64,000 nt of DNA from Thermococcus gammatolerans EJ3 (GCF_000022365.1 NC_012804.1:1488001-1552000); one strand, 5' to 3'. Shown: positions 1 through 9,053, counted from the stretch's first letter. Notes: generated by a model from the letters alone, not told the origin. A program made the numbers and translations.

Positions 1-863
1 AGGCCCGTCTTCTCCATCGCCTTCTTGGCTAGCTGGACTATCTCTTCGTCCGGTTCGAGCTTGTAGCCGTCCCATATCTCGGTGTACTCGTAGCTCTTGG
101 TGTACTCGTCGAGTATAGGGTCCATTAAGTCGAGGACATCCTCGACCTCCTGCTCTGGTAAGAGTCTCGCCTCGAGCCTTCCCTTGCAGAGGGCGGGGAT
201 GAGGTAAACGGGGTTCTCGCAGACGAGCTCCTGAATTCCAATGTGTGGGTCGAAGAACTCGCCCTTGGTATTGAAGGGTTCGAGCTTTTTAAGCTCCTCG
301 AGCATCTTATAGGTCTCCTCAATCGCGTTGACACCGCTCTCGGGACAGGCACCGTGAGCTTCCTTGCCATCCACCTCAAAGTAGGCCTCGATGTTGCCGG
401 CGTGGGCGATGTGCACCTCAAGGTCGGTCGGTTCCAGAACGACGGCCATCTTGGGCCGGTAACGCTCCATAAAGAGCGCGCTCCCGCGACCGCCGAGCTC
501 CTCGTCGCTGACGAAGACGATACCGACGTTGAGGTCCTTGTTTTCCCTCTTCAGGCTCTCAAGCATGAGGAGTATTGCCGCGGCGCCGCCCTTTATGTCG
601 CTCGCGCCGGTGCCGTAGATTATGTTGCCCCTGACGAAGGGCTCAGCGCGAATCGGTATCGTGTCCACGTGGACCTCGTAGAAGAGCTCCGCCTCAGGGT
701 TCACGACGAGGTCTATTATCTCGCCGTCGCTCTCGATGTGGACGTCGTAGTCGAGCTTATGGAGGAACTCCATGATGTGGAGCATTATCCTGTCTTCCTG
801 GCCCGAAGGCGAGGGTATCTTCAAAAGCTGGAGGAGTATTTCCTTCGCTCTCTCGGTCTTCAT
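1..863 (-). CDS. M20-family metallopeptidase/deacylase, 3' end outside window
   Basis: The first 287 residues of an M20/M25/M40 (ArgE/DapE/CPG2-like) zinc hydrolase; the C-terminus lies beyond the left edge. Metal ligands are visible: the HVDT motif (H65, D67), the bridging Asp in GASDIKGG (D89) and the catalytic/ligand Glu pair in SDEELGG (E121-E122). Family members remove acyl or aminoacyl groups from small substrates (acetylornithine, succinyl-diaminopimelate, dipeptides); the substrate cannot be told here. The ATG at 863 has a GGTGA ribosome site and a TATA element (896-903). It is monocistronic as far as seen. Confidence 0.85.
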   Translation of the reverse strand, partial: MKTERAKEILLQLLKIPSPSGQEDRIMLHIMEFLHKLDYDVHIESDGEIIDLVVNPEAELFYEVHVDTIPIRAEPFVRGNIIYGTGASDIKGGAAAILLMLESLKRENKDLNVGIVFVSDEELGGRGSALFMERYRPKMAVVLEPTDLEVHIAHAGNIEAYFEVDGKEAHGACPESGVNAIEETYKMLEELKKLEPFNTKGEFFDPHIGIQELVCENPVYLIPALCKGRLEARLLPEQEVEDVLDLMDPILDEYTKSYEYTEIWDGYKLEPDEEIVQLAKKAMEKTG

Positions 864-895
864 TTGGTTCACCTAACTTACCCTCGACGTCGCCC

Positions 896-903
896 TTTAT
901 AAA
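896..903 (-). promoter_or_regulatory. TATA box of the M20 peptidase gene
   Basis: TTTATAAA on the minus strand, 33-40 bases upstream of the ATG at 863, in the 59-bp gap after the preceding gene. This matches an archaeal TATA box with a short leader. Confidence 0.6.
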
Positions 904-922
904 CCTCGGCATTCCAAGCGTC

Positions 923-1960
923 TCAGGATACAGTGCAGAACCTCTCAAGTATTGCTACAACTCGTCCCTTCAGATTCTCAGGCAAGTTCTCGTCTCGGAG
1001 GTACTCTTCAACATCACGGCAGCGTTTTTTAATCCATTTAGCATTACCCTCTTTTCCAGCACGCTGGAGTTCCGCCTCAAGAGCTATGAGGTGGCACTCG
1101 TACGTCTCTTTTGGGTTCTCGATTATCACGTTCGGCGTTATCTCAAGGCCTCTGGCTTTGAGGCATTCAATTTCCCTGACCTCGTGAATCACGAGGTAGT
1201 CGTTGGAGAGTATCTCCCCGGGCTCATAAACATCGTTTTCATATGTTCTCGCGTTCAGATAATCCCACAGCTCAGCGGGAGTTACCTCTGTTTCTATTCC
1301 CACCCTTTCCAGGGCTTTCTTGCACTCCTCAACCCCCGTCAGCCATTTTTCAAGGGCCGTGTTTACTGTCCAGAGAAACTCCTCCTTCGTCCCGCCCCTC
1401 CGGTAAAACTCCTCGAGCAGTTCCATGAAGCGCTTCTCATCCTCACTGAACTTCTCCCCCTTCCAGCGGAAGATTTTAAAGCGTTCTCCAAGGAGCTCGA
1501 CGGTGTGAAAGCCGCTATCTCTGGGCGTTGGCTCAAGATCCTTCACGAGCTCGACAGTGTTTATCGTATCGTAGCCGAGTCTCTTCCAGAAAGCTATGGC
1601 GTCCTTATCCTGTGGCAGGACGAAGAGGTAAAGAGCCGAATCCCACTTCAGAACCTCCTCCTCGGCCCTCTCAACGAGAGCCCTTCCGATGCCCCTTCCC
1701 CTGAACTCTGGCCTTACGAAGAGCTCTTCCACCCAGAAACTTCCATCCCTGCTCGAAACCCTGATGAAACCAGCAGCCTCTCCGTTTTCAAGGGCAAGGA
1801 AGATTATGTCGTCCCTTTTAAAGTAATACGTCGCCTCGGCCCGGTACTCTGCCTCAGCGTGTGGACTCCAGCCCTGCTTCCCCCTGAGCTCCTTGAAAAA
1901 CTCGATGTAAAGCCCTTGGAAGTCTGGAAGATGTTTTTCGGTTAGGCGAACTATCTCCAT
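923..1960 (-). CDS. GNAT N-acetyltransferase with an unassigned C-terminal domain
   Basis: 345 aa. Residues about 1-150 form a GNAT acyl-CoA transferase fold, with the pyrophosphate-binding stretch VRPEFRGRGIGRALV in the usual place. Residues about 160-345 are an extra region rich in Glu/Lys helices with several cysteines (EECKKAL, ECLKARG, ETYECHL, KKRCRDV) that I do not recognise. The start ATG at 1960 was chosen because it begins the GNAT core and lies 4 bases after the stop of the upstream GNAT gene, so the two are probably cotranscribed. The longer reading frame to 2038 would overlap that gene. Substrate unknown. Confidence 0.8.
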   Translation of the reverse strand: MEIVRLTEKHLPDFQGLYIEFFKELRGKQGWSPHAEAEYRAEATYYFKRDDIIFLALENGEAAGFIRVSSRDGSFWVEELFVRPEFRGRGIGRALVERAEEEVLKWDSALYLFVLPQDKDAIAFWKRLGYDTINTVELVKDLEPTPRDSGFHTVELLGERFKIFRWKGEKFSEDEKRFMELLEEFYRRGGTKEEFLWTVNTALEKWLTGVEECKKALERVGIETEVTPAELWDYLNARTYENDVYEPGEILSNDYLVIHEVREIECLKARGLEITPNVIIENPKETYECHLIALEAELQRAGKEGNAKWIKKRCRDVEEYLRDENLPENLKGRVVAILERFCTVS

Positions 1961-1964
1961 GCAT

Positions 1965-2780
1965 TCAGCCCCACACGAGCCTCTTCCGGAACACCAGCAC
2001 GTTAGGCTCCTCAGTCTCCTCCCATAGGAAGAGACCAAGCCTCCTCAGTCCCGGCAGGAGGGGCTTAACACCGCTCGGGAGCATCACCTCGAACTCCTCC
2101 CATCCCCTCTCGCGGGCGACCCAAGCCATAGCGGGAAGCATCGCCTTGAGAGTTGCCAGTCCAACGTCGAGGGGCGTGAACGTTGCCTCCCCCTTCGGAA
2201 CGAGGAAGCGGAAGCCGTTGATGTCGTAGAATTCGGCCTTCGCCTTCAGCCATTCGAGGCTCTCATGACTCCTGCGGAGAAACTTCAATCCGGCGGGAAT
2301 TACGCCGAGGGTCAGGTCTTCTAGGCTGGGCTCTACCATCGCTGGCTCCTCGGGCTCGAAGGCGGAAACCTTCGCCCCCAGGTTGAAGAACTTCGCGGTT
2401 ATCGAGAAGCCGTCTCTCTTTGCCATGGCTATGCTCTCGCGGCTGAGGAAGTAGGTCGCAAACTCAAGGGCCTCAATCCTGCCTTCTTTCGCGAGTTTCT
2501 CACCAAGCTGAAGCATGAAGTCGTGGAGCTTCCTCCCGTAGCCTCTGCCCCTGTATTCTGGGTGAACCCTCAGTCCTTCAAGCCAGCCGACTTTTCCGGG
2601 CAGAATGGTTAGCTTCGCCGTCCCGACGACCTTTCCGTCCAGCTCAAGCACGTAGAAGTTATCGCCGAGCCACTCATCGAAGACCCTTGCTAAGTAATCC
2701 TCACCGTCCCAGGTCAGCCTCGCTATTTCCTCGATGAAGGGTCTATCTTCTGGCCTTGCCTCGCGGATGATCGGCTCCAT
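1965..2780 (-). CDS. GNAT-family N-acetyltransferase
   Basis: 271 aa. The N-terminal half (about residues 4-140) is a GNAT domain with the acetyl-CoA loop VHPEYRGRGYGRKL. The C-terminal half is a second, degenerate alpha/beta module, so the protein resembles the two-domain GNATs common in Thermococcales. The ATG at 2780 follows a GGTG ribosome site. It is the promoter-proximal partner of the acetyltransferase at 923-1960, and the pair may modify related substrates, which cannot be deduced. Confidence 0.8.
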   Translation of the reverse strand: MEPIIREARPEDRPFIEEIARLTWDGEDYLARVFDEWLGDNFYVLELDGKVVGTAKLTILPGKVGWLEGLRVHPEYRGRGYGRKLHDFMLQLGEKLAKEGRIEALEFATYFLSRESIAMAKRDGFSITAKFFNLGAKVSAFEPEEPAMVEPSLEDLTLGVIPAGLKFLRRSHESLEWLKAKAEFYDINGFRFLVPKGEATFTPLDVGLATLKAMLPAMAWVARERGWEEFEVMLPSGVKPLLPGLRRLGLFLWEETEEPNVLVFRKRLVWG

Positions 2781-2813
2781 GGTATCACCAAAGTTTATTG
2801 GTTCCGTCCCAAT

Positions 2814-3668
2814 TTATGGGTTTGGGAACGTCAGGTTGAACATAAGCCCACCGGTCATGTTGAGGATGCTCTGTTTTATTTCCTGGGCCGTGGCATTGAA
2901 CGGGGCCACTTTTTCGATGATGTCAAGCGTTCTCAGCTCGTCCTCTTTTTCACAGCCTCCTTTGAATGGCTTTGTAACTTCAAGCCGCTTTAGCATTCCA
3001 GTTTTCTCATCAACCTCGCCGATGATGAACCAGCACAGGGAGATGTTTTCAGATGAGGCGCACTCAATCTCAAAGTCAAACCAGTTTCCGTTTTCAGGCA
3101 GAATAGCCACATAATTACCACAAGCTCTGAGGGTGTTGTTTGAGGGTATCCCCAGAAGGGCCGTTAAATTTCGGTACAGCCGATGGTAAGTCTTCATAAC
3201 GGTCAGTTGTGCAGTTGTTGACGCGACCCCTATAACATCTCCAGTGGTGTGGTTGACCACATACCATGGAAGGTCTCTAACCTGGGTTCCATTGGGGTAG
3301 TACGCTACGAGTTTAACGTAGACAATGTCCTTTTTGGCTTCGCTGAGATGATCGTACGAAATCCAGAAAACCCTTTCTTTGGGGTTATAACTGGCACTGA
3401 AGCTCCACGTGACGATGCCATCTACAGTCAGGGTTGCGTTTCCGAGTTTTTGCACCAAATCAGGCCGGGTCTCTCGGAAGTACCGTATCGCCGCGTAGAT
3501 ATCATTCCCGTATTCATCCCAGATCACTTGAGTGTACTGCTTCTGCTGGTCTTTAAGCCTCTCAACGTCTTTTTGAAGTCCTCTGATTTCCATGTTTAGA
3601 TGAATCATCTGAGCGGTTAAAACAAGGATTATCACAGCCGGAATCGCCACTTTTAGATATGAATTCAT
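2814..3668 (-). CDS. membrane-anchored hypothetical protein
   Basis: 284 aa. One hydrophobic N-terminal segment (residues about 5-23) is followed by a short coiled coil (MEIRGLQKDVERLKDQQKQY) and an extracytoplasmic-looking domain with many N-glycosylation sequons (NAT, NHT, NLT, NNT). I do not recognise the domain. The ATG at 3668 was chosen over an upstream in-frame start because it has a GAGGGGG ribosome site and directly precedes the hydrophobic segment. It is divergent from the gene at 3818. Confidence 0.6.
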   Translation of the reverse strand: MNSYLKVAIPAVIILVLTAQMIHLNMEIRGLQKDVERLKDQQKQYTQVIWDEYGNDIYAAIRYFRETRPDLVQKLGNATLTVDGIVTWSFSASYNPKERVFWISYDHLSEAKKDIVYVKLVAYYPNGTQVRDLPWYVVNHTTGDVIGVASTTAQLTVMKTYHRLYRNLTALLGIPSNNTLRACGNYVAILPENGNWFDFEIECASSENISLCWFIIGEVDEKTGMLKRLEVTKPFKGGCEKEDELRTLDIIEKVAPFNATAQEIKQSILNMTGGLMFNLTFPNP

Positions 3669-3697
3669 AGCGTCCCCCTCATAAGGACAACTTTGAA

Positions 3698-3705
3698 ATT
3701 TATAA
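3698..3705 (-). promoter_or_regulatory. TATA box of the gene at 2814-3668
   Basis: TTATAAAT on the minus strand, about 30 bases upstream of the ATG at 3668. Confidence 0.5.
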
Positions 3706-3779
3706 CTTTTTACCTCCAGATTAAGTGTTGCCGACGGATTTCTCCATGGACAACCGCTCTCAGTCATCCTCTGAAAAAC

Positions 3780-3787
3780 TTTTTAAG
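3780..3787 (+). promoter_or_regulatory. TATA box of the gene at 3818
   Basis: TTTTTAAG about 31-38 bases before the ATG at 3818, so the leader would be short and hold only the GGTGG site. Confidence 0.5.
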
Positions 3788-3817
3788 AGGTTCTCCTAAT
3801 TACACCCGGTGGTGTTA

Positions 3818-4333
3818 ATGAAACATGTCACATCTCTGATACTTGTCCTGCTCTTAATCGTTTCGGGCTCCCTTGGCTACGCATACCACCAGAAGAGTGT
3901 TGAGTCAGAAAAGGCCAAAAACGGCCTTATTTCCGCTTTAACCCCAACCCTCCATTGCCTTGAGGAGATAACCCTTCTCAAATCAATGATCGAACACAAC
4001 GCAACCAGAGACCCACTCCAGAGCCAGGTACTCTATGAAAAAGTAAGAAGGTTCAACTACTGCGCTTGGGTACTCGCGGACATTGCAGGAGACCTCTACC
4101 AATTGACAAAGGACGAGAAGTACTGGAACCTCCACAGTGCCGCGTCCAACCTAGAGGTCTTCCTAAACCACGTGAACGTTCATTATCCTTATGCAAAAGA
4201 TGACCTTGAAAGAAACGCAGATCTCTTCGAGGAAATTGGAGAATCAATAAGCGAGATATACAAATCGAGGAGGGGCAACTTTACCAACGCTCAGACGGAG
4301 CGGCTGCTCAACCTGACGGAAGGCCTCTCGTAG
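3818..4333 (+). CDS. exported or membrane-anchored hypothetical protein
   Basis: 171 aa. A hydrophobic N-terminal signal or anchor segment (residues about 5-22) is followed by a mostly helical domain with paired Cys residues (CLEE, YCAWV) and several N-glycosylation sequons. No family recognised. The start at 3818 is preferred over GTG codons at 3809/3812 because those form part of the GGTGGTG ribosome site. The 3' end overlaps the convergent MFS gene by 26 bases. Confidence 0.6.
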   Translation: MKHVTSLILVLLLIVSGSLGYAYHQKSVESEKAKNGLISALTPTLHCLEEITLLKSMIEHNATRDPLQSQVLYEKVRRFNYCAWVLADIAGDLYQLTKDEKYWNLHSAASNLEVFLNHVNVHYPYAKDDLERNADLFEEIGESISEIYKSRRGNFTNAQTERLLNLTEGLS

Positions 4334-5471
4334 TGATGGCGAAGAGCCCAACTGCGAGAGCCCCGATAAGAAACGCCGCTGAAGTTAGGCATAACGTCTC
4401 TACACCCCTTTCAATCAGCCACGCAAAAACCAGATGCGAGAGCGGAATCACAATCGTCGCAAGGGCGTCAAAAACGCCCCTCGCAGTCCCGAGGCTCTCA
4501 AGGGGGATGAACCTCTGCATCAGACTGTCGAACGAGACGTTGAGGAGCTCCCCGCCGAAGCCGAGGATGAAAACCGCCGGGAACAGCGCTACCACCGCCG
4601 GAACGCCGACGATGAGGAGCGCGATGCTCTGGAGGAGCATTCCGAGGATCAGCGGCCGCTTTAGTCCGGCCAGCCTCTTCCGGGCCAGGTATGTCAGCCC
4701 CGCGACCGCCACGAGGCTTCCGACCGTCGTGAGTCCCTGGAGGAGGCCGTAGAGGACCTCACCTTTTGCGAGTTCCTTTAAGGAGGCGAAGACGAATATC
4801 CTGAAGGAACCGAGAGCGAAGTTGAAGAGCAGCACCGAGGCGAGTACTCCAACCACGAGCCGACGGCTGATTTGTAGCCGTTTCTCTTCCCTTGCCTCCT
4901 CTGTCCCTTCGCGCTTCACCTCAACGTTCAGGTAGGGAACCAGCGCGAGCGCTCCGAGGAGAAGGAGAACCGCGTCGAGGAGCATTGCCCTTATCCCGAA
5001 GCGATAGGTCAAGAAGCCGGCCAGTGGAAAAGCCACCAGGGATAGGGCGTTTTCAACCGTGGCGAGCTTTGCGTTGAGGCTTTGGAGCTCTGAAGAGTCA
5101 AGGGTCATCGAGGCAATCAGCGAGAGCCCGTAGTAGCGGTGGAGAATGTCCAGAGCGGATATTCCAGAGACTATGAGGTAGAAAGCCCAGACGTTCGAGG
5201 AGAGCGGCACTATAAGAACCGCCAGTAGGGCCTGGAGGATGAGAGCGAGGAAGGCAAGCCTCACCTTTTTGGTAGCTCTATCGAGGGCCCTGCCAAGAAT
5301 TGGGGGGAAGAGAACCCACGGCAGATGGGTGAAGAGCGAAAAACCGCCTATGCTGATCAGCGAGCCCGTCGCGTTCAGCAGGCTCCAGGGTAAGGCCACG
5401 TACTCGATGGCGTCCCCAACGATTCTGAGGGATGAGGTTATGACGTGCAGGCGGTAGAGGGTTCGCTTCAT
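4308..5471 (-). CDS. MFS transporter
   Basis: 387 aa with about 12 hydrophobic segments and the MFS loop-2/3 motif (GRALDRATKKVRL) after TM2. It belongs to the major facilitator superfamily, probably an efflux-type carrier like the MFS_1/MFS_3 groups; substrate unknown. It is divergent from the winged-helix operon at 5567 and may be controlled by it, an inference from position only. Confidence 0.8.
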   Translation of the reverse strand: MKRTLYRLHVITSSLRIVGDAIEYVALPWSLLNATGSLISIGGFSLFTHLPWVLFPPILGRALDRATKKVRLAFLALILQALLAVLIVPLSSNVWAFYLIVSGISALDILHRYYGLSLIASMTLDSSELQSLNAKLATVENALSLVAFPLAGFLTYRFGIRAMLLDAVLLLLGALALVPYLNVEVKREGTEEAREEKRLQISRRLVVGVLASVLLFNFALGSFRIFVFASLKELAKGEVLYGLLQGLTTVGSLVAVAGLTYLARKRLAGLKRPLILGMLLQSIALLIVGVPAVVALFPAVFILGFGGELLNVSFDSLMQRFIPLESLGTARGVFDALATIVIPLSHLVFAWLIERGVETLCLTSAAFLIGALAVGLFAITTRGLPSG

Positions 5472-5544
5472 GGCAGGACTTTGAGGGTTCTTGCCTTAAG
5501 TTTTGCCCAGTTAATTGCTCACTCCTGACCGGAAACGCTAAAGG

Positions 5545-5560
5545 GTTGATCACCCAACCA
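5545..5560. promoter_or_regulatory. inverted repeat before the winged-helix gene
   Basis: GGTTG and CAACC arms separated by 6 bases, 6 bases upstream of the ATG at 5567. The position suits autoregulation, but the arms are short and this may be chance. Confidence 0.25.
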
Positions 5561-5566
5561 TTAACC

Positions 5567-6013
5567 ATGCCCGACGAGGAGCTCGCAAGGGAAGTGCAGG
5601 AGCTCAGGAAGGCGCTCGAAGAGCTCAGGGAGAGCTTCGCCCTCGTTTCCCAGCTGGCGCAGGCTTACCTTCGGCTCATCAATCTATACGCCCAGTACGG
5701 TAGCCTGGGAATAGAGGTAGCCGTTCCCGAAGTCACCGATCCCATATCGAGGGAAATCGTCCGGATTCTCTTCGACCTCAAGCGGGCCAACGTGAGCCAG
5801 ATAGCGCGGGAGCTGAAGGGTAGGCGCGGAAAGGCTTCCCGCAACACGGTTCGAGCGAAGCTGGCCGAGCTGAAGGAGATGGGCATCGTCGTTGAGATTC
5901 CCGGCGAGCGGGGAAAATGCTACGCCCTCTCAAAGAGGGTGGTCAAAAAGTGGCTCGAAATAATCGGAATCCCGATTAAGCTTGACCGGACTAATGATTA
6001 TCGGGGTGGTTGA
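5567..6013 (+). CDS. winged-helix transcriptional regulator
   Basis: 148 aa. The N-terminal 35 residues form an amphipathic coiled coil (EELAREVQELRKALEELRES). Residues about 60-135 form a winged helix, with recognition-helix region NVSQIARELKGRRGKASRNTV followed by a wing (VEIPGERGKCYALS). This is typical of archaeal MarR/ArsR-like DNA-binding proteins. The ATG at 5567 is used; a TTG at 5546 is possible. The upstream DNA has a GGTTG/CAACC inverted repeat (5545-5560) that could be an operator. It is the first gene of a three-gene operon. Confidence 0.7.
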   Translation: MPDEELAREVQELRKALEELRESFALVSQLAQAYLRLINLYAQYGSLGIEVAVPEVTDPISREIVRILFDLKRANVSQIARELKGRRGKASRNTVRAKLAELKEMGIVVEIPGERGKCYALSKRVVKKWLEIIGIPIKLDRTNDYRGG

Positions 6014-6014
6014 C

Positions 6015-6512
6015 ATGGTGGATGAAAAGGGTGGAACTCCGAAGAAGCTGGAGGAACTCCTAAATGAGATTGTAGAAGAGATGAGGAACGCCAGGAGCGA
6101 GGAGGAGCTCGAAGTCCTCAGGAAGAAGGCGGACATACTGGAGGACCTCATAGAGGCCTACGAGGGTGACAAGGATTTGGAGAAGATACCCCTCCTCATG
6201 GAGAAGGTCGGCGAAATGGTGGAGGACATCCTTCAGCCACTCAAAGAGCTCCTCAACGAGCTCTACAGCCCTGAGAGGGTTCAGGCGATGGGAAAGAGCG
6301 TGGCGGAGTTTTATAAGAGCCTCGTCGAGGCGGGCATGGACAAAGAGGCGGCGCTTGAGCTTACCAAGGAGTACATGGACTCGATAAACCCCGGCAAGAA
6401 GCTCATGGAGATGCTCGGCGGCCTTATGAAGGGGCACGGCGGAAGGTTCCAGATTCCAGGATTTCCTCATGGACGTGGAGGAGAGAGAAAGACCGACGGG
6501 GAGGGCGAATGA
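6015..6512 (+). CDS. helical hypothetical protein in regulator operon
   Basis: 165 aa, almost entirely charged amphipathic helix (Glu/Lys-rich), ending in a Gly/Arg-rich tail (HGRGGERKTDGEGE). The middle resembles DUF1641-type helical proteins, but I am not certain. The ATG at 6015 follows the regulator stop by one base and has a GGGGTGG ribosome site. The stop overlaps the next start (ATGA). Function unknown. Confidence 0.6.
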   Translation: MVDEKGGTPKKLEELLNEIVEEMRNARSEEELEVLRKKADILEDLIEAYEGDKDLEKIPLLMEKVGEMVEDILQPLKELLNELYSPERVQAMGKSVAEFYKSLVEAGMDKEAALELTKEYMDSINPGKKLMEMLGGLMKGHGGRFQIPGFPHGRGGERKTDGEGE

Positions 6513-6706
6513 ACCCGCTCCCAATTTTTCGCTTTTTTCTCCGCCTTCCATCGCTCGCGTTTAGAATTGCCGGTCTTGTGAGGATAACCAACCGGGCGAG
6601 GAGGAGCTTTAAAAAAGTCCTCAGGAAGGAAGGCCTGCCCGAAGACGTCGCTGAGGAGCTTGAAAGGCATTTCACTCCTCGGTTTCCTTCTCTTCTCAAG
6701 CGGTAA
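6509..6706 (+). CDS. small basic hypothetical protein
   Basis: 65 aa, with a hydrophobic N-terminal stretch (PIFRFFLRLPSLAFRIAGLV) followed by a basic helix. It could be a small membrane-associated partner of the preceding helical protein, to which it is coupled by an ATGA overlap. The overlap supports a real gene; no family recognised. Confidence 0.5.
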   Translation: MNPLPIFRFFLRLPSLAFRIAGLVRITNRARRSFKKVLRKEGLPEDVAEELERHFTPRFPSLLKR

Positions 6707-6777
6707 CCAATTCTTCAAGATTTTCAATGGGGTTACCTGGTTCATAGATGTCCCGATTGAGCAGGCCATTGCCCTCT

Positions 6778-7752
6778 TTAGTCAACTTGCCTCGAAGTTT
6801 CTTCAGTTCCCCACATGGCCATAACGGTCGCTTTTACCGCGCTCTCGTTCCCGTAGAGGAGCATCACCCTGTCCATACCCGGCCCGTTGTACAGCTCAAT
6901 GTACACACTTCCATTGCCCTCAAAGTAGGCCCGCTGGACGATCTCCCCCGCCGGATCCCGGGATTTCAGGGGTGGAAGGGGTTTCTCCCGAAAGTCCAGC
7001 CCCTTGATCCGCTCTTCCAGCGTAACGTAAACTTCCCCTCCACATCCCCGTCTATAAACGGCCACCTCTATTCTTGCCCCCTCGGGGGTGAAACCGCTCG
7101 CCGAGAGAAGGTCGCCGGAGAAGATTTTGCTCCTTCCAGTTCTGTTTTCAATCCGGGTGTGCATGAAGAGACCGAGCATCTTCCCGGGGGACGGGCCCAC
7201 CCACATCATGCTGAACATAAGCTTGTTGAGGGTGTACTCGGCCATATCGGACCACTCCTCGTCGTAGGGAACCTTCAGGATCACGATGAAATAGAATCCA
7301 TCAAAATACGCGCCAAAGGCAGAGTAAAGCGCATCCCTTCCCAGCCATTTGTCTCTGCCGGTGGCGTTTCCAATTGTGGCGAGTTTCTTTTTGAGCGCGC
7401 CCAACGCTTCTGCTGCCGAATAGGAATCCGGATAAGCAAAAACGCCGATGTACGCGTTGGAAACCTTAAAGGTTTTATTTGCAAGACTGCCCTCCGGAAC
7501 GGGGAAATCTGGCCTGGCTGGTACGATCGAGTACTTTTCTTTAAGGGGCTTGATGAATCCGGCGATGCTGCTGTTTGGGTCCATCCCGCAGAGGGGATCC
7601 GATGGGGCTATTATTCCAATTTCAGCCAAAAACCCTTCTTTTGTGGAGGCCGTTGGGGTTGAGGTTTTCGTTTCAGGGGACTTCTCAGGGGAGCTCAGGC
7701 ATCCGGCGGCGATCACGATGGCAACCAGGATAAGGGTTAAAACTTTCTTCAT
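6778..7752 (-). CDS. lipoprotein of unknown function
   Basis: 324 aa. The N-terminal signal has a lipobox ending AAGC (C18), followed by a Ser/Thr/Pro-rich linker (SSPEKSPETKTSTPTAS) typical of Thermococcales surface lipoproteins. The globular domain is not recognised. It would be tethered to the outer face of the membrane. Single gene with its own TATA box at 7782-7791. Confidence 0.65.
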   Translation of the reverse strand: MKKVLTLILVAIVIAAGCLSSPEKSPETKTSTPTASTKEGFLAEIGIIAPSDPLCGMDPNSSIAGFIKPLKEKYSIVPARPDFPVPEGSLANKTFKVSNAYIGVFAYPDSYSAAEALGALKKKLATIGNATGRDKWLGRDALYSAFGAYFDGFYFIVILKVPYDEEWSDMAEYTLNKLMFSMMWVGPSPGKMLGLFMHTRIENRTGRSKIFSGDLLSASGFTPEGARIEVAVYRRGCGGEVYVTLEERIKGLDFREKPLPPLKSRDPAGEIVQRAYFEGNGSVYIELYNGPGMDRVMLLYGNESAVKATVMAMWGTEETSRQVD

Positions 7753-7781
7753 GGTGACCCCTGCTTTACTACTCGAAGAAA

Positions 7782-7791
7782 GTATAAATAG
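7782..7791 (-). promoter_or_regulatory. TATA box of the lipoprotein gene
   Basis: CTATTTATAC on the minus strand, 30-39 bases upstream of the ATG at 7752. Confidence 0.55.
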
Positions 7792-7889
7792 TTTTTGCAG
7801 CGCATGTGAAAACTCGGAGGTAGCCAGACTGGTGGCGGTTGCATTTCCTCTTCGAACGTGCCAGAGGAGTTGCTCTGTTTCTGCGGGGG

Positions 7890-9053
7890 CTAAAAGTACC
7901 TCTCAAAGAAGTCTCCCAGGTCTCTTCCGCTCAACTCCTCCGCGAGTTTTTTGAATCTCTCAAAATCCACGTTCTCAGCTCCCGCGAGAATTCTCAGCAG
8001 ATCGTAGAAGGAATCCTCCATTAGCAGGTGAAGGTCGTAAAGGATTAAGGCCCCTTTCGTGTACGATAGCTCCCACAGGCCTAACTCTCCCCACTCCGAC
8101 GGTTTGAGCTTCTCTGCCTCTGGAAAGCGCTTAACCACTGCCTTGTAATTCCTTCTCAGGCCTTCGATGAAGCGGTTGAAGGCTTCCTCGCCGTGTATCT
8201 CCCTAATCGCCAGCGCAGTCAGGTAGTTGGCGAAGGCCTCGTCAAAGAACCTGCTCTGGTGCGCCTCGGGCGTTGCCCTCGGGTTCCAGAGATGGGCGAG
8301 CTCGTGGTAGAGGTTTGCTGGTATCTCCGCCCTGAGCGAGCTTCCAGAGACTAGCGCGTAGCCCTTCCCGGCCTGCCCACCGTAGTTCTCAGGCGTCTCG
8401 ATGACGGTAAACTTCTCCACCCTGCTCCCCAGAATTGTTGAGTAGAATTCGTGCGCTTTCCCGAGTAGGTCAAGTGTCCTCTCAATTCCTTCCTCGCTAA
8501 GAATGAAGAGCCTGAAGGGCTCCTTTTCAATGACCTTGAACGGTGCCACCGCGATGTCGAGCCTTTTTGTGCCCTCGATTCTCAGCCGGTTTTCCTTGAT
8601 TTCCCCGCCGAACGCGACCACCAACCCCTCAGGAATGCCTTCAACGGTTATCTCGGCGTCAAACTCCGAGCCCACGACAGACTTGATGAGGCTCTCGAAG
8701 TCCGGCTCTGAGGGAATCGGGTAGAAGAGCGAGTCAGTCCTGAGGAGGGTATACTCCGGATTTATTGAGTCCTTGAGGTACGGGAGAACGCTTTCATAGC
8801 TCTCAAGCCTGCCGGAGTACGTCAGCTCAACTTCTTCAAGTGGCAGCTCAAGCCGAACGACGCTGGCCTCGTAGGCCTCAAGTCCATTAAACCCTTCAAC
8901 GCGCTGGGAAAAGGGAGCGCTCGCGGAGTTTACGGACAAACCCCGATTGAGGAGGAAGGTCCCCGCTTTTCCGGCCAGTTTTAACTTTGCCATCCCTTCC
9001 AGCGTCCCTCTCTCAAAGTTGAGGCCCAGGCGGAGTTCCAGACGTTCAATCAT
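7890..9053 (-). CDS. gluzincin metallopeptidase-like protein (M1-like)
   Basis: 387 aa. An N-terminal beta domain (residues about 1-140) precedes a catalytic domain with HELAH (about residues 250-254) and a downstream glutamate in FFDEAFANYLTA, the HExxH-(18)-E zinc signature of gluzincins such as M1 aminopeptidases. It is much shorter than classical M1 enzymes (about 600-800 aa) and lacks a recognisable GAMEN motif, so it may be a reduced relative. No signal peptide, so cytosolic. It overlaps the upstream GNAT gene by 8 bases and is probably cotranscribed. Confidence 0.7.
   Translation of the reverse strand: MIERLELRLGLNFERGTLEGMAKLKLAGKAGTFLLNRGLSVNSASAPFSQRVEGFNGLEAYEASVVRLELPLEEVELTYSGRLESYESVLPYLKDSINPEYTLLRTDSLFYPIPSEPDFESLIKSVVGSEFDAEITVEGIPEGLVVAFGGEIKENRLRIEGTKRLDIAVAPFKVIEKEPFRLFILSEEGIERTLDLLGKAHEFYSTILGSRVEKFTVIETPENYGGQAGKGYALVSGSSLRAEIPANLYHELAHLWNPRATPEAHQSRFFDEAFANYLTALAIREIHGEEAFNRFIEGLRRNYKAVVKRFPEAEKLKPSEWGELGLWELSYTKGALILYDLHLLMEDSFYDLLRILAGAENVDFERFKKLAEELSGRDLGDFFERYF

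Noticed and set aside
243-902. Long plus-strand open frame opposite the M20 peptidase
   Set aside because: It is an antisense shadow in GC-rich coding DNA; the minus strand has the metal-binding motifs, ribosome site and promoter.
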